Positions 35,940-49,264 of a DNA stretch of 50,000 bases are shown piece by piece. Made by a program: the position numbers and the translations under genes. Every line of letters starts with the position of its first letter. Within the stretch, counting starts at the first letter, position 1. The DNA comes from Dirofilaria immitis (taxonomy: Eukaryota; Nematoda; Chromadorea; Rhabditida; Onchocercidae): positions 1 to 50,000 of the forward strand of contig JAKNDB010000097.1 of assembly GCA_024305405.1 (NCBI GenBank). The letters run 5' to 3'. Under the pieces are notes generated by a model. The model was not told the DNA's origin. It did not search any database and was given only the letters and a program-made list of their open reading frames with translations.

Positions 35940-37625
35940 ATTTCCTTACCACTAAGATTGGATTATCTTATATTTCGTCTATTCCTATTCATATTAAGCG
36001 ATAGTAAAGTAAGGAAGATAAATATCTTTCATTAGATTTGGCTCGAAGATAGACTGAATGGGATAATCTGCCGCTGATGATGACGCAAGCTTCACCAATA
36101 TGGGAAATTCTACACTTTAATAATTAATAAATTAAAAATGCAACCTCTTATGAGAATGTGCAACCGTTCGTGCTTCTACTTTGAATATACGTATGGTACT
36201 CAGCAACGTGAAGGATGAGCGTTTAATCATAGCTGTTTCAAGTTGTATGAATTTAACTCTTCTGTTATATGAAATTTGCAATTGTTATTGTCGTAACAAA
36301 TCAACAGTAAATAAGCTAAAATATTATATAAATCACGTAAAACTCTCGAGAATAATTGATCTCAATACACACTCTTTCCCATCCACGCATCTTGAATAAC
36401 TTCGAGAATGTCAATCCATGGCAGTCCATTGATCCTTCGAGTTGCAATAGATGCTGTGGTCCTAAAACGATCTTTGATATACTTGAATTTCTTATCATGA
36501 TCTTTATTTTTCTCTCTCTTTCATCTCTTCCTTTCTAGTATTTAATCTATGCATTTTCTTTCCTTTCTATGTATTTAATCTATGCATTTCTCCAGAGAGG
36601 TAATAAATACAGTGCTCGTGCAGATAGTTTACATGTACTTCCTGTATTTTGTGATTCATATGTACGCTTGGAATTTGTACGTATCCATCATCTATATTTA
36701 TGTTGCCTGAAATCTACGTGTGTTTACAGAATCCATAATTAATTATGTTTCTCTCATTTGTTATTTGAAATTGGAATATATTTTTAAATAAATCTGATTG
36801 TGTTATATATCCAATTTAGTGTTCATTTCTCGCTTATTGTTTCCTTTTTAATTATTTATTTTAAATATTTTAAACTATTAAAACAATATTGTTTACAGTA
36901 AGAAAATTAAAATATTCCTATTATTTGTATTTAAAAGTAACAATGATAATTGGTAATAATCAATAATGCTATTTATTACATAATGATTCATAAGATTTTA
37001 TCAAAAATGTGAAATTAATTTCAGGATGATAATTGTTTGCAAAAGTCATTGATAATATCAGAGCTGCAATTAATAAGAATCAGCGATCAAAATTGGTTTC
37101 TCGAATAGTTTATGAGAATTCAGTATTTATCACTGTATGATTATTTGATATTTAAGGGAAGTTTTAAAAGGCCAAGAGGAAAAACATATATATTATGATA
37201 TAAAAAAATATTAAAATTTATTGAATTATAAATCAAAGATTTTGATGTTTCATCAATTTATTTCTCGTTAATAAGAATATCTTTGATTCGTTAACTTTTT
37301 TTTTTTGTTAAGTACAATAATTTAAAATCCCTGAAATTAAAATCATAATTATTTTTACATTAGCTTAATATTTAAAATCCATTCATAAATATCGTATTTA
37401 AAGATCATTTTTATTGCCTTTAAATGTATGTATAATTATGATTACTCTCAGTCCTTCATATATTTTTTCGCAATTATTATTATTCATCTCTTCTCTGTGA
37501 AAATCTGAAAATAATTATATATGTTTTTTATTTGAATTATATGGCATCATATAATAATTGAATGACTAGATATGTATATTATATACTAAACGATAGCATA
37601 TACTAAATATTAGGGTATAATTAAA
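35940..37625. other. Intergenic between divergent GrpE and MRPL16
   Basis: Divergent promoter region of about 1.7 kb. A tandem pair with period 32 (CTA(G/T)GTATTTAATCTATGCATTT) lies at about 36531-36593. The overlapping frames at 36181-36538 on both strands are not convincing. The rest is very AT-rich. Confidence 0.5.
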
Positions 37626-37681
37626 AGATGCACATTTTAGATGCAATATTGACAGATGACAGTGTTATAATTGTGTTGAAA

Positions 37682-39198
37682 ATGTTAATCCAACGAGTTG
37701 AAAAATCAATCTGGCAAAATTCGATACGTTTCCTGCGTAACAACAAAAAATGGATACCAGGACCGGAACCAGAAACATTTGAAAGTAAGTTTAATTAATT
37801 GAAAGTTTAGTAAAAGTGTATCCGAAATTGCTACAAAATGATGATTGATGTGAATCATGCAGTAACAATCTCAAATATTTCAAGTAAAGATTAAATGATT
37901 TGATCGCAGCGCGTTACACAATAATTGATTGATAACGAAAGTAAGTAATTATTATGACTGAAATTGAAATACTAGTGAAGCAAAAGCAAATTTTGTCATT
38001 TCAGATGTTGTATTCCCACCAAATGGAGAATATAAATTGCCAGCAATGCCTGAAGAGCCGACTTATGATCCGGCATTAGGAGAACAAAAATTTAAAACAT
38101 CAAAGCAGCTTGTTAGTATTCGTGGTTTTGAAGAAATACACACTACATTGATCCATAAACAATACGGTCTTGTTGCTGTTACTGGCGGCTTTATTAGCGC
38201 ATATGATTTCAATTTTATTCGTGTAAGACTTTGTACTTTTTATTATTTTCTAATTAGCGCGATGATTTTATCTTATTGATATGTAATGCTTTTTCTAATC
38301 AGTTACTCTAGGAAAGAAATTCAAATTATTATTAGCTTGACATTTTGCTTATGGTGCTATTTATAAAGAACAATATGTATAACTTAAGTTTGAAGATTTA
38401 TGAATTAAGATGTTTAGATTTTTATAGGAACGTTTAAATAGAAATCTTTTAAAAGATCAATTCGCAATATGGAGGGTCCCAGCACCATGGCTTCCACGCA
38501 CGAAAAAGGCTACTGGAGCGAAACCAGGTAGTGGTAAAGGAAATATACACCATTATGTTACACCAGTTCGAGCGAAGAGAATTATTTTGGAAGTCGGTGG
38601 TTATATTATGGAGTTAGAAGTATGTTTTAAATAAATCCATAGTTCACAATTCAATTTCGACTTTATGCTAGAAAGTAATATAAAAGTTAAATGATTTTAA
38701 GTGTGGAAAATCAGCTTCAACTCTTTCTAGGATTACGCTCTTTGTCTTCGAGATCATAATAGATTACTACATCTCAATAACTTGTTGGCTTATGAGACAT
38801 TATCTTTAAAATTTGTTATCGAAAGGAAAATTTCAGTCACTTTTGGAATGTGCGAAATGCAGAGTAAAATTTAATATTTAAATTTTATTGTTATGAATTG
38901 GCAATTCACATAGTCATTTGATATTAGTTATAGTTATTCTTGTCAAATCAACTTTATATGATATTATAGCATATTTTAGGCGAGGGCATATTTGATGTAT
39001 CTCTGCGAACGATTTCGTTTTCCTGTAGAATTTGTTAGCGAAAAAATATTGAAGGAAAAGGAACTTCAGGAAAAAAAGATTGAAGAACTAAATGTTAATA
39101 AATTTAACTGGGATTTAGCGTTGAAATATAATATGCAAAATTGCCGTAAATGGTTATCATATTATGACATCGCTTTTAAATGCAAGAAATATGCATAA
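37682..39198 (+). CDS. MRPL16: Mitochondrial large-subunit ribosomal protein uL16m (MRPL16)
   Basis: Component of the 39S mitoribosome near the peptidyl-transferase centre. Four exons with clean phases and no frame errors: 37682-37784, 38005-38222, 38428-38619 and 38980-39198. The N-terminus is basic and amphipathic (MLIQRVEKSIWQNSIRFLRN), as for mitochondrial import; an in-frame ATG at 37628 lies behind ATTTTAG and is an alternative start. Core L16 motifs: THE segment IHKQYGLVAVTGGFISAYDF, DQFAIWRVPAPWLPRTKKAT, GSGKGNIHHYVTPVRAKRII and EVGGYIMELE. The C-terminal exon (LCERFRFPVEFVSEKIL, then a lysine-rich tail ending CKKYA) extends beyond bacterial L16, as in other mitochondrial forms. AATAAA lies near 39347. 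It is the first gene of a head-to-tail trio. Confidence 0.93.
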
Positions 39199-39557
39199 TA
39201 TTTATAGAGATTCTGTACTTTAACTTTTTTGAAGAATTAAAATTCAAAATTGCTGAAACTTGTAGGGTAAATCGTTACTTTTTTTTGAACATTGATAATT
39301 TTCTTTTGAAGAGGACACTGTAGTTGTTGTATTTATATGTTTTGCGAATAAAATATTTATGCAATTTGGAAGTCGAAGACTTATTTGTTTCATCACCAGA
39401 AGCATATCTGATTATAGAACATTTCTATAATTGACAGTAAATGTTAAAAAAGTTGCACAATAATGCAGTTATGAAGATTGCATATATTAATGATAAGTAG
39501 TCGAAATTATTGTTTTGAAAAATAATAAGGTTTTTGATTTACAGTAATGGATCTCAG

Positions 39558-40856
39558 ATGGCATTAGTGGGTGAGGAAGAATTGCTACATTGTTCATTTC
39601 GATGGTTTATTACAATTTCGGCAAGTTTACCTGTTTCTGCCTTATTCCTTTGCATATCATTAGCATTAACATTACATTTTGATGAATCTACTGAAACTCA
39701 TTGTGATGTTACAAATTATTTACCATCCATATCAGCCGCCATTGCATCTTATTCACCAGAACGTTACATTTGGAGGTTTTTGATTGCTTTGCAGTCTGCA
39801 CCTCGTATTGTGATTGCTTTGGCATTTAGGTAAGTTTCTTATTTCCTCTTTCATTACATTCATTTATAATCATTTTTTTACTAATTTCATTAATTATTTC
39901 ATGTTGTGAGACTTTCATAATCTACTAATTTATTATTTATATTATCAAACTTTTATAATTTTTTTTGTTCAACAGGAATTTTTTATTAACATCTCCATTG
40001 CGACCATTAAATGATCGTGCATGGTTCGGATTAGCTTGTCAAATAGCATGCGTTATAAATGTTGCTGAAAGTTTATTTCTTCTTTTGTTAACTACCGTTT
40101 CATCCAGCGAAAATCATGGTACATTATAATTGATTCGTTTTGATTTCATAACAGTTTTAGTTATTCATTTGATAAGGGTGGTATTTTAAGTAAATATAAA
40201 TGAAATTCATTATTTTAGCCGTACATACAACATCATTCACTGGATTTGCTGTCTGTTCAATAATATATATGCTTATTTCGACAGCTTTGTTTCAGTATTC
40301 TGGTAGACGTCGCACATCATCATTGGTTAGTTTTCCTTTTTTTCTTTTTTTAAACAAATTCTGTATTAACAAAATTTCAATTGAAACACTGAAAATGAAA
40401 GACAAAATAATAAAAGAAAGGTTTGATTCCATGATAGTCTTGAGGAACAGGCATATTTGGAAAGAGTGCTAATACAACGGAATTTTCCGCGTTTTTTAAT
40501 AAGATTATATCAAATTATCTGCTTATCTAGCAGAAGTAATGATGTTAATGTATTTCTACTTTTTTCTTTTTAAGGGCGAAAAATCATTCCAATACAAAGT
40601 CCTTATGTGTTCCATATCAGTGTTATCCCTTCTGATCGCCATCTATTTCTTCAATCGTCATAATACTTTTTGTGAGCCTGGAATATATACACTCTTTGCT
40701 GTTTCTGAATACGTTGTTGTATTGTCCAACATACTTTTTCATTACACTGTAGTTTTCGATTTTCACGGGAAATATTTTATTTTAACTTCATCTGGTTCAA
40801 GCTTTCATTATCAATCTTTGCTACCAGAATTCAATTCCGATAAACGTTCCACTTGA
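39558..40856 (+). CDS. PGAP2: Post-GPI attachment to proteins factor 2 (PGAP2/FRAG1 family)
   Basis: Golgi membrane protein needed for fatty-acid remodelling of GPI anchors. Exons 39558-39829, 39976-40118, 40219-40325 and 40575-40856, about 267 residues, all in phase. Family signatures: the first helix (FITISASLPVSALFLCISLA), then THCDVTNYLPSISAAI, SPERYIWRFLIALQSAPR, an internal helical region, and near the C-terminus RHNTFCEPGIYTLFAVSEY followed by VVVLSNILFHYTVVFDF. Multiple hydrophobic segments match the multipass topology. The start chosen is the ATG behind ATCTCAG; the upstream ATG at 39546 is in another frame and stops. The gene begins 359 bases after MRPL16. Confidence 0.93.
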
Positions 40857-41210
40857 TGATTCTTTTATAGAACCGTTGAAAAAGTTTTGTAATTCAAATA
40901 TCCTTTATCTGTTGGAATTTTATAAAGTTGTAGAGAACTTTGATTTGTTTTTTTGCTTTTTATTACTACATTCATATTTTTATAGATTTTGTTAGTCTTG
41001 CTGTGATATTAATCATACGGAGTTATTTATACATTCATTATAATGAGTATTATTTGTTTAAATAAATATCGATCGCCCTTCTTTTTAAATAATTTCCGTC
41101 CAGTTGTTTTGACTCAAAGTATATCTATAACTTTTTAAAATTTTAACCATAACTTAATGAGTTCTTAATACATAATAATTTGGTTTCCTATTTCAGATAG
41201 CATCATCGTT

Positions 41211-43112
41211 ATGGTGTTTTTCAGTTGCGATAAATGCGGTGAAGCTTTGAAGAAGAATCAGGTTGATAAGCATGGATTTAAATGCAGGTACTTTTATTTT
41301 CTTGACGAACTTTTAATATAATAAACGGTTGTTTGTCTATTTGCATTTTTCAAATTACCAATTACATTGAAATTTTTTTGGATTTGATAATCTGAGGCAT
41401 AGCCGTACATATTATTATGAGAAACATTTAACGCTATATTAGCGGTATTTTTTATCTGCTGTGAGAGCTACTATATAACTGGCATTTTAATTCTCACTGA
41501 TATGTAATATGGCATGAAAATGATACATGTTATCAAAAGCACGACATTTCGAAGCGTGACTTTATCATCAGATGCTTACAAATTACAAATATTTCTGTTA
41601 TCTTCAGACTTAAACAGTTCACAAAAAACATGGTTATTATGCTTTAGTTATTAGTAATGAATAAATATTGATTTATGAGAAGAGTGCATGTTCTTGAGAT
41701 AATATCACTCAGATTGGGTAAACTATGAGAGTCGAGAGATTTTCCTTATAATGATAAATAAAGGATCTCAAGGACACATTGACTATATAAAGGTCTCAAG
41801 GACGTATAACAGTCTCCTATCTTGAAAAAATTATGTTTCTTTAATAACTGTTGGAAGTGGTGTCTGATGAAGCATTCATCAGTAATTAGTTCTGTAAAAG
41901 AAATATTGGACTGTAGAACTTACTTTTTTAAAAAACATTTCAGAAATACAACTTATTCATGTTTGGATTGTGGACAAGCTTTTTCTCTAGAAACTTATAA
42001 GAATCACATCAAATGTGTAACAGAAAATAAAAAATATGGTGGAAAGAATTATGTTGAAAAAGAAAACAAGGTAGGTTTTTCAACATTAAAGTGCATCGCA
42101 CTGTTTTTCATTTTTCCAGGAGTATTCGAGATATGAGTTTGCTTTACTTTCATTAAGTTGTAGGGTGAAGCAAAACAAAATCGATGGATTGAACAAGTGG
42201 AGCGAGCAATAGAAAATGTGACTGATAAAGAACTGAAAGATCTTTTGCAGCAGATTCGTGGTTTCAATAATATACCGAGAAAAGAAGCAAAATTCATCAA
42301 TTTTTGCAGAATTCCATTAAAATCCGGAACCGAGATTTATGCATTAAGGTGAAGCATTTGAAAGATTTAATTGGTAATTTCCACAAGAGAAGTTAATGAA
42401 TTTTTCATGATTTCTCCATTTTTCATTTTCTAAAAATTATTTTGACTAGTATATTTTTTTAATTTTTTTTTCCTTTTTACAAACATAAGAATGCAGGCAT
42501 GGAATTGCATAAGTGAACAAGCCAGAAAAATGCAACAAGAAGCTGAAAAAATAGAATCGAAAAAAGCGATGGAGGTTGCAATAATGTAGACAACAGTAAA
42601 AAACTGAATTGTAAGCAGGAAACTTCGAAAAATAATGGTGAGAAAGTGGAAGAAATCGGGACTGAAAAAAGAAGGTAAAGGAAAATATCATATGTGAGAA
42701 TGGTAACAAGAGCACAGAACAGGTATGCAGTTTTCAGATCTTTGCTTGCAATAAGGATATTTGCCTATTTGTGTCAGAAATTTGATCATTTCTCTATCAT
42801 AATTTATCCGAAATTTCCTTTTGATTTAGAGTGGATAGCATGCTAAAACTAAAAGACTAAAAGTAATGATTATAGAAAACGCTAAGAATGGATGATGAAA
42901 AGAAGTTCAAATGGAAACGCACAATTAAGCGAGCTTTAAAAGAAGCAGAAGATGGACAAATGAAAATAAAGCGATTGAAAGCCAAAGTTATCCAAAGTTA
43001 TTTGGCAAGTGGTCAGTCTAATGGAAATGATGAAAATCCCGAAATCATTTTCAATGCTAAATTATATTCTTTAGGTTTGCATATTGATAATAAAATAGTG
43101 CGGTTAAATTAG
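41211..43112 (+). CDS. LYAR: LYAR, nucleolar zinc-finger growth regulator
   Basis: LYAR is a nucleolar protein linked to rRNA transcription and processing. Exons 41211-41287, 41944-42070, 42164-42348, 42497-42722 and about 42839-43112. The first encodes the LYAR zinc finger (MVFFSCDKCGEALKKNQVDK, HGFKC); the second continues SCLDCGQAFSLETYKNHIKC and KYGGKNYVEK. Exon 3 holds the VERAIENVTDKELKDLLQQI and FNNIPRKEAKF region. A lysine/glutamate-rich linker and the conserved C-terminal domain (KKFKWKRTIKRALKEAEDGQ, IKRLKAKVIQSYL, ending NKIVRLN) complete it. Exons 3 and 4 are short by one base in homopolymers at 42301-42305, 42560-42565 and 42665-42670; the last exon is two bases short between 42850 and 42888. 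Restoring them gives matches to human LYAR. TTTCAG at 41191-41196 suits trans-splicing. Confidence 0.88.
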
Positions 43113-44829
43113 TTAGATGTTATCAATTGTCGGGAAGTCCGAAGAAAGTGTGATCCATAATTGACACTCAGGTTCGAGAAATTACTCTTCATAATCTTTC
43201 GTTGATGTTAATTTAATTTCTGTCAAAATATTATCGATTCATCGCCTACCAAGATTTTTACCATTATATGATGCTTGCTTCTTCTTAGGTACATCAACAA
43301 ATGTAGCTAAATGTGGAGAAAATAGACTCACTTTTTCCCATCAGTTTCGCCTTTTTCTATATGACATGATGTACCATTGATTTATCCCGTGTATGTTTGA
43401 TTTGTCTTATTTCTTTTATATACCTCAGATGACTACTCTATGCCTATAAACTGTCCCATGAAGAGCGAATAGGCGATAAGTTATTATTAATCAAAGGGTT
43501 TTTGGGTATTGCCCAATAAAATTCCAGTGGTAAACTACGAATTCTCACAACCAGTAGAAACGAAATCTTCCCTTCTCCCGGAAGAAACAACTCGGTTTTC
43601 CGAGTCCCCATAGCAATCTATCCCAAAACGGTGAAACAATTTCTTCCTGTTGTCAATGTTAGCAGTTTTCGATTCAGTATTTCCAAATACAATTATCTGT
43701 GAAACATCAATTCGATTTCCCAAAAAAGAAAGTTTTTGTTTCTTTCATGTCGTCAATAGTTTGTTGTTGTCATTATCGTCACTGTTATTGTGTTTTGTTA
43801 TAAATTCCTTTAATCATTCAAATGTTATTTAAGAATTAATGAAATTTCAGGTTTTCGCGAAAATATCGTTTCTTTTAATGCATTCAAACAAATTTAAATC
43901 ATCAAGTAGTAAAACTGTAACTAGCAAATTTATAAGTCCCGTGATTCTAATAACGTGTTAGTTTCATAAAATATAAATCGATCATTTTCTGGAAGCTAAA
44001 ATTATCAATTTATTCCTATTATTCATAATAAAAGAGAAGCATGATATTCGCTATAATGGTTTTCTTCATTTGTTATCATTTTATATTTTAAAATTTTATT
44101 CATTAAATATGAGTATATATTGAATGTGAAAGATACTAACTGAAATGGCTGCAAATATAGTGTTTCTATGGAAATTTTGATTTATGTAAAAATTTTATTG
44201 TTCTTATAAACAAAGTAAATGTCTAATGTTTGACGTGCTAAAATAAATATTATAATGTAGAAAAATCAAAATATTAGATATTATTAATATACAATATAAT
44301 CAATCTTTCCTATGCTACTTATAATTTAGGCAACATTTTAATTCTCATAATTAGATTATTTTAAACATAAAATAAAATATGAGATATTTCTTTGCATTTT
44401 TTCTTCGTACATATTGTAATCCTATTTTATATATAAATTTTCTAAAATAATAAATTTTTCAATTTTTTTTTGTTTTCTTAAAAATTGTGATTTTTGTTCC
44501 GTTAAAATATTTTCTTTTAAACTAACTTTTAACTACTTTTTAGGATATAAGCTATAAGATTTATGACTATCATTATTTTTTTTTGATAATTATTAAAGAA
44601 ATATTGGAGAAAATTTTGGTTTATAGAATATTTCTCATAAAATTTCGAATAATTTTCGGAGATATATAATTTTTGAAAAATGATTTATATGTTTTGTTTT
44701 GTTTTTTTTTTTGCCTTTCTAAATTTTTATTTTCATTTATTGCATGAAATGCTAAATTTTGAATTATTATTATATGGTAGTGAATGAGTGCTGCAAATTA
44801 TAATCATTACAGAAGGTGAAATCAAAAAC
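43113..44829. other. Intergenic, no gene seen
   Basis: The first 600 bases are less AT-rich and contain short frames on both strands (minus 43535-43723; plus about 43520-43610, NYEFSQPVETKSSLLPEE), but neither has splice or start support. From 43850 on the sequence is extremely AT-rich. Confidence 0.45.
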
Positions 44830-47566
44830 ATGGAAGTTGCTGTATCGGCAGAAGTTGCTTGGTGTCCGAATACTTATGATGAACCTATCTCATCATCTCT
44901 ATTTGGCTTATGCATACGATATTTTGCATTGCAACATGATGAAATTAAGGATTTGCCACAATTTATTGCTCAACGAATTCAAATTTTACAATATGATATG
45001 GATATTGCTAGACGAATGTATGAGGGACATGTTACATTCAAACTTTCTTGGATTTTTGTTGGAAAAGATGGTTATATGGATTGGCCTAAAACATATGCAA
45101 AATGCTTTCACGAAATGCCAGCAGATGAATTCTTCATATTTGCTGCAATTAATGGAATTGCTACCAAGGTAAGTAAATCACATTATGAACTTAAAATTAA
45201 ATTTTGCTCGATGATTTTTATTTTCCGAACATCTAATAATGATATAGCTGATTTGTTGTGTTATGTTAGTAGATACGATTACCAATTATTTTGCTTATTT
45301 GAAATTTTCTACCATTTATTATTATCATCTTGATTAAAATGCCAATTGATAAAGATTTCTAAATTCATTTTTATTTGTTTACATAAGGAAAAATTATAAT
45401 TAAAGGAAATTAAAATGAATTTGACAAACATTTTTAATAGATCAATATTATCATGTGGGAGATATAAATCTGAGGAAATGTAAATTGAAACTGTGATTGC
45501 TGCTATAAATGAAATATGTTAACTTCATCAGTAATTATAAAATTAAATTGATGATGAGAATTTTGAGTGCCTTTTAAGGAAAATATTTGGTCATTTTAAT
45601 TTTCTCTTTTTCTCCCTCTTTCTTATTTTGTCATTAATTGGTTATATTTCATAGAAGATTTAGAAGAGATGTGCAATGGACATGATTATCTCAAAATTTT
45701 ATTTTAAATTACTAAATTTAGAAAATAATAATAAGTGTGAAATAATTTTCATAGAACTAATAATTCTGTCGAATTATTAGGTTAGCAATAATGGAACAAT
45801 ATATTAACATATAGTAGCTGAATAAATCTTTGGAAATTTCGAATTATTGAAGATTGATTTTTCCGAATTTATGGATAATTGTATTTTTCTAAAATAAAAA
45901 CATTGAAAGAATTGACAATAATATTATGGATCGATTACTGGTTGGTTAGTAGTATTTGGGATAGCAATCTCGCACTTTCTCATTTTCCTTGTAGAAAAAA
46001 AAAGCAATTATCTGAATTTAATTAACATGAATAGAGCATATTGTAAACATTATCACTTTCCTTTGTTTCTCCTCTTTTTTTCTTTTTATAATTACTTTTA
46101 TTGCTTTCAATTTTATATGATATTTTAATTGATCGTATTGTTTACATTTCCATGTCATAGGCATTGATATAAAATTGAGAATACTATGGCAAATTAAAAT
46201 ATACTTTATAATAAATAATAATAATAATCGCATGAATCTTTTTGTTATATTTTCGTAAACTTTGAATAATTTAAATTGAATATTTGAGTGTGTATTTCCG
46301 AATCATTCCTTGTCACATCGAATTGAATTAGGATGATTGCAAGTTGCTATGAAATTTTCAGGCATTTTAAACTTCGATATTACTAAAGTCACAAAATTGC
46401 ACTTTTTCTCTCTCTCTCTCTCTTTTCTTTCTCTAATTTGTTGATCTTATACAAAATCTTCCCATCTGTTGTAGAATGTTTATTTCTCTTTCTCGATCAC
46501 GATGCCATTTCCTTTCTTAAATTTTATAAAAGAACAGAAACACTCTAAAAGCTTAAATTTTTCAAAAATTGAGTTAAACAGAATTCAAAAAATTAATGAT
46601 ATAATGCTGGATTTGTTATTTAGTTTATTTGAAATTTAAATAATCTTTTGCTTTGCTAAATTCACACAACAATGATATATTTCGATAGTATTTCCTTGGA
46701 AATTAATTGATTAATGGTTGTAGTAGTAAGAGGCAAGTGCTAATGAGTATTGATGATCGCTATAAAAATAAAGCTATTTAATTAATTGTAGAAAATAATT
46801 TTGCAAGTTAATTTTTCATTTTGCTTTCCACAAGGATACATTTAAGTGGGATACTGAAAAAATCAAATTAACTTTTAGAATTTAAAAGGCTAAAAATGCA
46901 AGAAATTTAATAATATCTAATAATTTGTTGGCAAATATCAATATATTTGATTACAGGCTTTTGGCAACGGATGGATGAATCGGAGAAGCAAAGTATGCAA
47001 CATTCATATAATGAAGTGATAAGACATACAGCACTTTTAATGTTTCATTCTTCTATTTTTAAAGTAATTCAGTACAAAAGTATTGTGCTCACAGCTTATC
47101 ATGGTTGGCCAGGTGCATTATGTGCATGGATTGGTATACGAAATAATCATCTAAACAATGTTAATTATCAAGAAGAGCTGGTCGGAGATAATTTGGAGCT
47201 ATCACGTTTGGAAACATCCACTGCTTCATCTTTAAATTATACTGAATTTGCTATTCTACTAGCTATTCGTAATGGACAATATCATATGCTTCGTTATTTG
47301 CCAACAATAAGCGTTAGTAATTCTTTTCATCATTTCTTTCCAGATGGTCGTGTGTATCATTATTTTTTCAACAATTAACAAATTTTCCAATAACCGAAAG
47401 TTTGTTAAACGAAAAGCTAAATGAATACTTAGAATCAATTGCACAAGCTTTGCTTACTTGGATGTCAAATTTCGAAGTTCAACGTCTACTACGAGAAGTG
47501 GAAAAAAATGGCGATGTGAAAACTGGAAATTGTATCAAGCGAATCTTAAATAAGAATGATACTTAA
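44830..47566 (+). CDS. Unrecognised two-exon protein, about 316 residues
   Basis: Exon 1, 44830-45168, begins MEVAVSAEVAWCPNTYDEPI behind a CATTACAG acceptor and ends AAINGIATK at an AAG|GTAAGT donor. Exon 2, 46957-47566, follows TTACAG after a 1.8 kb intron and reads WQRMDESEKQSMQHSYNEVI, IQYKSIVLTAYHGWPGALCA, NYTEFAILLAIRNGQYHML, and ends KRILNKNDT. As written it needs two added T's, in the runs 46959-46962 and 47363-47368; the first also restores the splice phase, the second opens QQLTNFPITESLLNEKLNEY through to the stop. It is a soluble, mostly helical protein without signal peptide or zinc motif. The family was not recognised; it may be nematode-specific. An overlapping frame at 44816-45172 is a shadow. 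Confidence 0.7.
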
Positions 47567-47805
47567 TACAAGCGTTTATTTGGAATATACTTGGAATGCA
47601 TGAGTATTATTAGTAATTCCCTACTAAATGTATTATATTATTCATCATTGTAAATAAGAAATCTTTTAACACTTATTCATTGTTATCAATGCATTTTGCA
47701 AGCATTTTGATTTTGCAACTATGGGATTAAAAGGTCATCGATTTAAATGAAATCCTTATCGATTAGGCTATATAAAGTTGTCAATAATGCATATGACTAA
47801 AGTAT

Positions 47806-47875
47806 GTGGTATGTGTGTATGTATATATATATATGTATATGTGTATGTATGTGTGTGTGTATGTGTGTATGTTGT
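47806..47875. repeat. (TG/TATG)n microsatellite
   Basis: Interrupted GTGTATG / TATATATG / GTGTGTGTATG tract, about 65 bases, downstream of the gene ending at 47566. Confidence 0.9.
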
Positions 47876-48925
47876 GATGTAAATGTGGAACACAATATTT
47901 TTAAGCCTATCATAACGCGCAATAGAGCACGATGTATGTAAGAAAGCTTGCGCTCAATCAATTTGATAGCTGCATGCGATGCGTTTTTATTACTGCTTCG
48001 CTCAATATTTTTAAACAAAACGATGGCCTATAAACTCTGAAGTTGCTTTTTTTCTTTTTTTTTTGTTATTATTATATTACGATAACAACAACAACAATAT
48101 TCATGTATTGGTATATTTAAACTGATTTATGATTTACAATACAATATCAGATCATTCTGATTTGATTTTGTATACGATTAATCATCTATTATCATCATCG
48201 AATCAAATCAAATCAACAATATAATGACACGATCTACAACATGTTTGTTTTCATTTTATTTCTTATTTACATTTTTTTTCTCAATTAAAAAAATTAGTTA
48301 ATGAAGTAAGATAAATGAGCAAATGACTTTGTTATATTAACTAATTTTTTTTTTTAATTAAATATCAAGAAGAGCTATCTTTTTATCTTTGCTGTTGTTT
48401 GTTGTTGTCGTTGTTGTTGTTGCTGTTGTTGTTTGTTGTTTTGCTGTTGTTGTTATTGTTTGTTACTATTACTGCTTACTGTTATTATTTATTGTTGGGT
48501 TGTTGTTTGCTGTTGCTGTTATTGCTATTTCATTTGTATTGTTAATAACGATAAGAAAATATATAAAATATTGAATAAATGCTAATCAAGGAAATAAATT
48601 TGTAAACGAGATAGAATTAATTTAATTTTTATAATTATTTCTTTCGACTACATAAAATCAATCAATCAATCAATCAATCAATCAACATTAAAAAGACCAA
48701 AGAATGAATTTAAACAAAAACTAAACTGAAAAGATTCTATCAATTGATAATATAAAAGAAAGCAACTATATTATTTCTTTTTTCTTGACAGTTATTTTTA
48801 TTTATTGACGAATATATACGTACATATATATATATAAACTGCCATTGAAAGTTGATAAGGTAGACATTTGACAGATATGTCACCGATACAAGACTAATGC
48901 GATCAGCCATAGCTATTCAGAGTCA

Positions 48926-48955
48926 CCAAATTAACGGGCCAAATAACCCGATTGG
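48926..48955. repeat. Short hairpin
   Basis: CCAAATTAACGGG faces CCCGATTGG across CCAAATAA: four G-C pairs next to the loop and a CCAA/TTGG outer stem. It could form a small stem-loop. Its role is unknown. Confidence 0.4.
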
Positions 48956-49202
48956 TTTTAATCTAATAGATGCGCTCGTTCAAAAGTCGGAGCTTTAGTG
49001 CATACATTAGAGCTTTAGAATATATATACATAGTTAACTTATTCAATTATTTAATTTCTGATATATTCAAATTATTCGATTACTTAATCTATCGATTGAT
49101 CGATCGATAGGAAAATTCTAATAAATGATACACATACGTAACTAGGAAATAGACAATTATTTTGCGAAATTAAAAACGTCAAAATGAAGGCGTGGTTGTA
49201 GA

Positions 49203-49264
49203 CTAAAGGATAAAAGGCTCCGCCTAGGCTTATTTTGCAAAAAAGCCTCCCCGGTAATCCTTTA
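49203..49264. repeat. Imperfect hairpin next to a (TA)n tract
   Basis: TAAAGGAT at 49204-49211 is exactly complementary to ATCCTTTA at 49257-49264, and an inner AGGCT/AGCCT pair extends the stem. The loop region is locally GC-rich (CTCCGCCTAGGC). The element abuts (TA)n. It could be a short miniature inverted-repeat element or a structured RNA; neither is established. Confidence 0.5.

Noticed and set aside
43535..43723. 62-codon minus frame
   Set aside because: Moderately protein-like, but both strands are open here and no splice or start signal supports either.
44816..45172. 118-codon plus frame
   Set aside because: It overlaps, in another frame, the better-supported exon 44830-45168, which has a good acceptor, donor and continuing downstream exon.
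48389..48574. Open frame rich in Val, Leu and Cys
   Set aside because: It is a translation of the (GTT/TTG)n microsatellite, not a gene.
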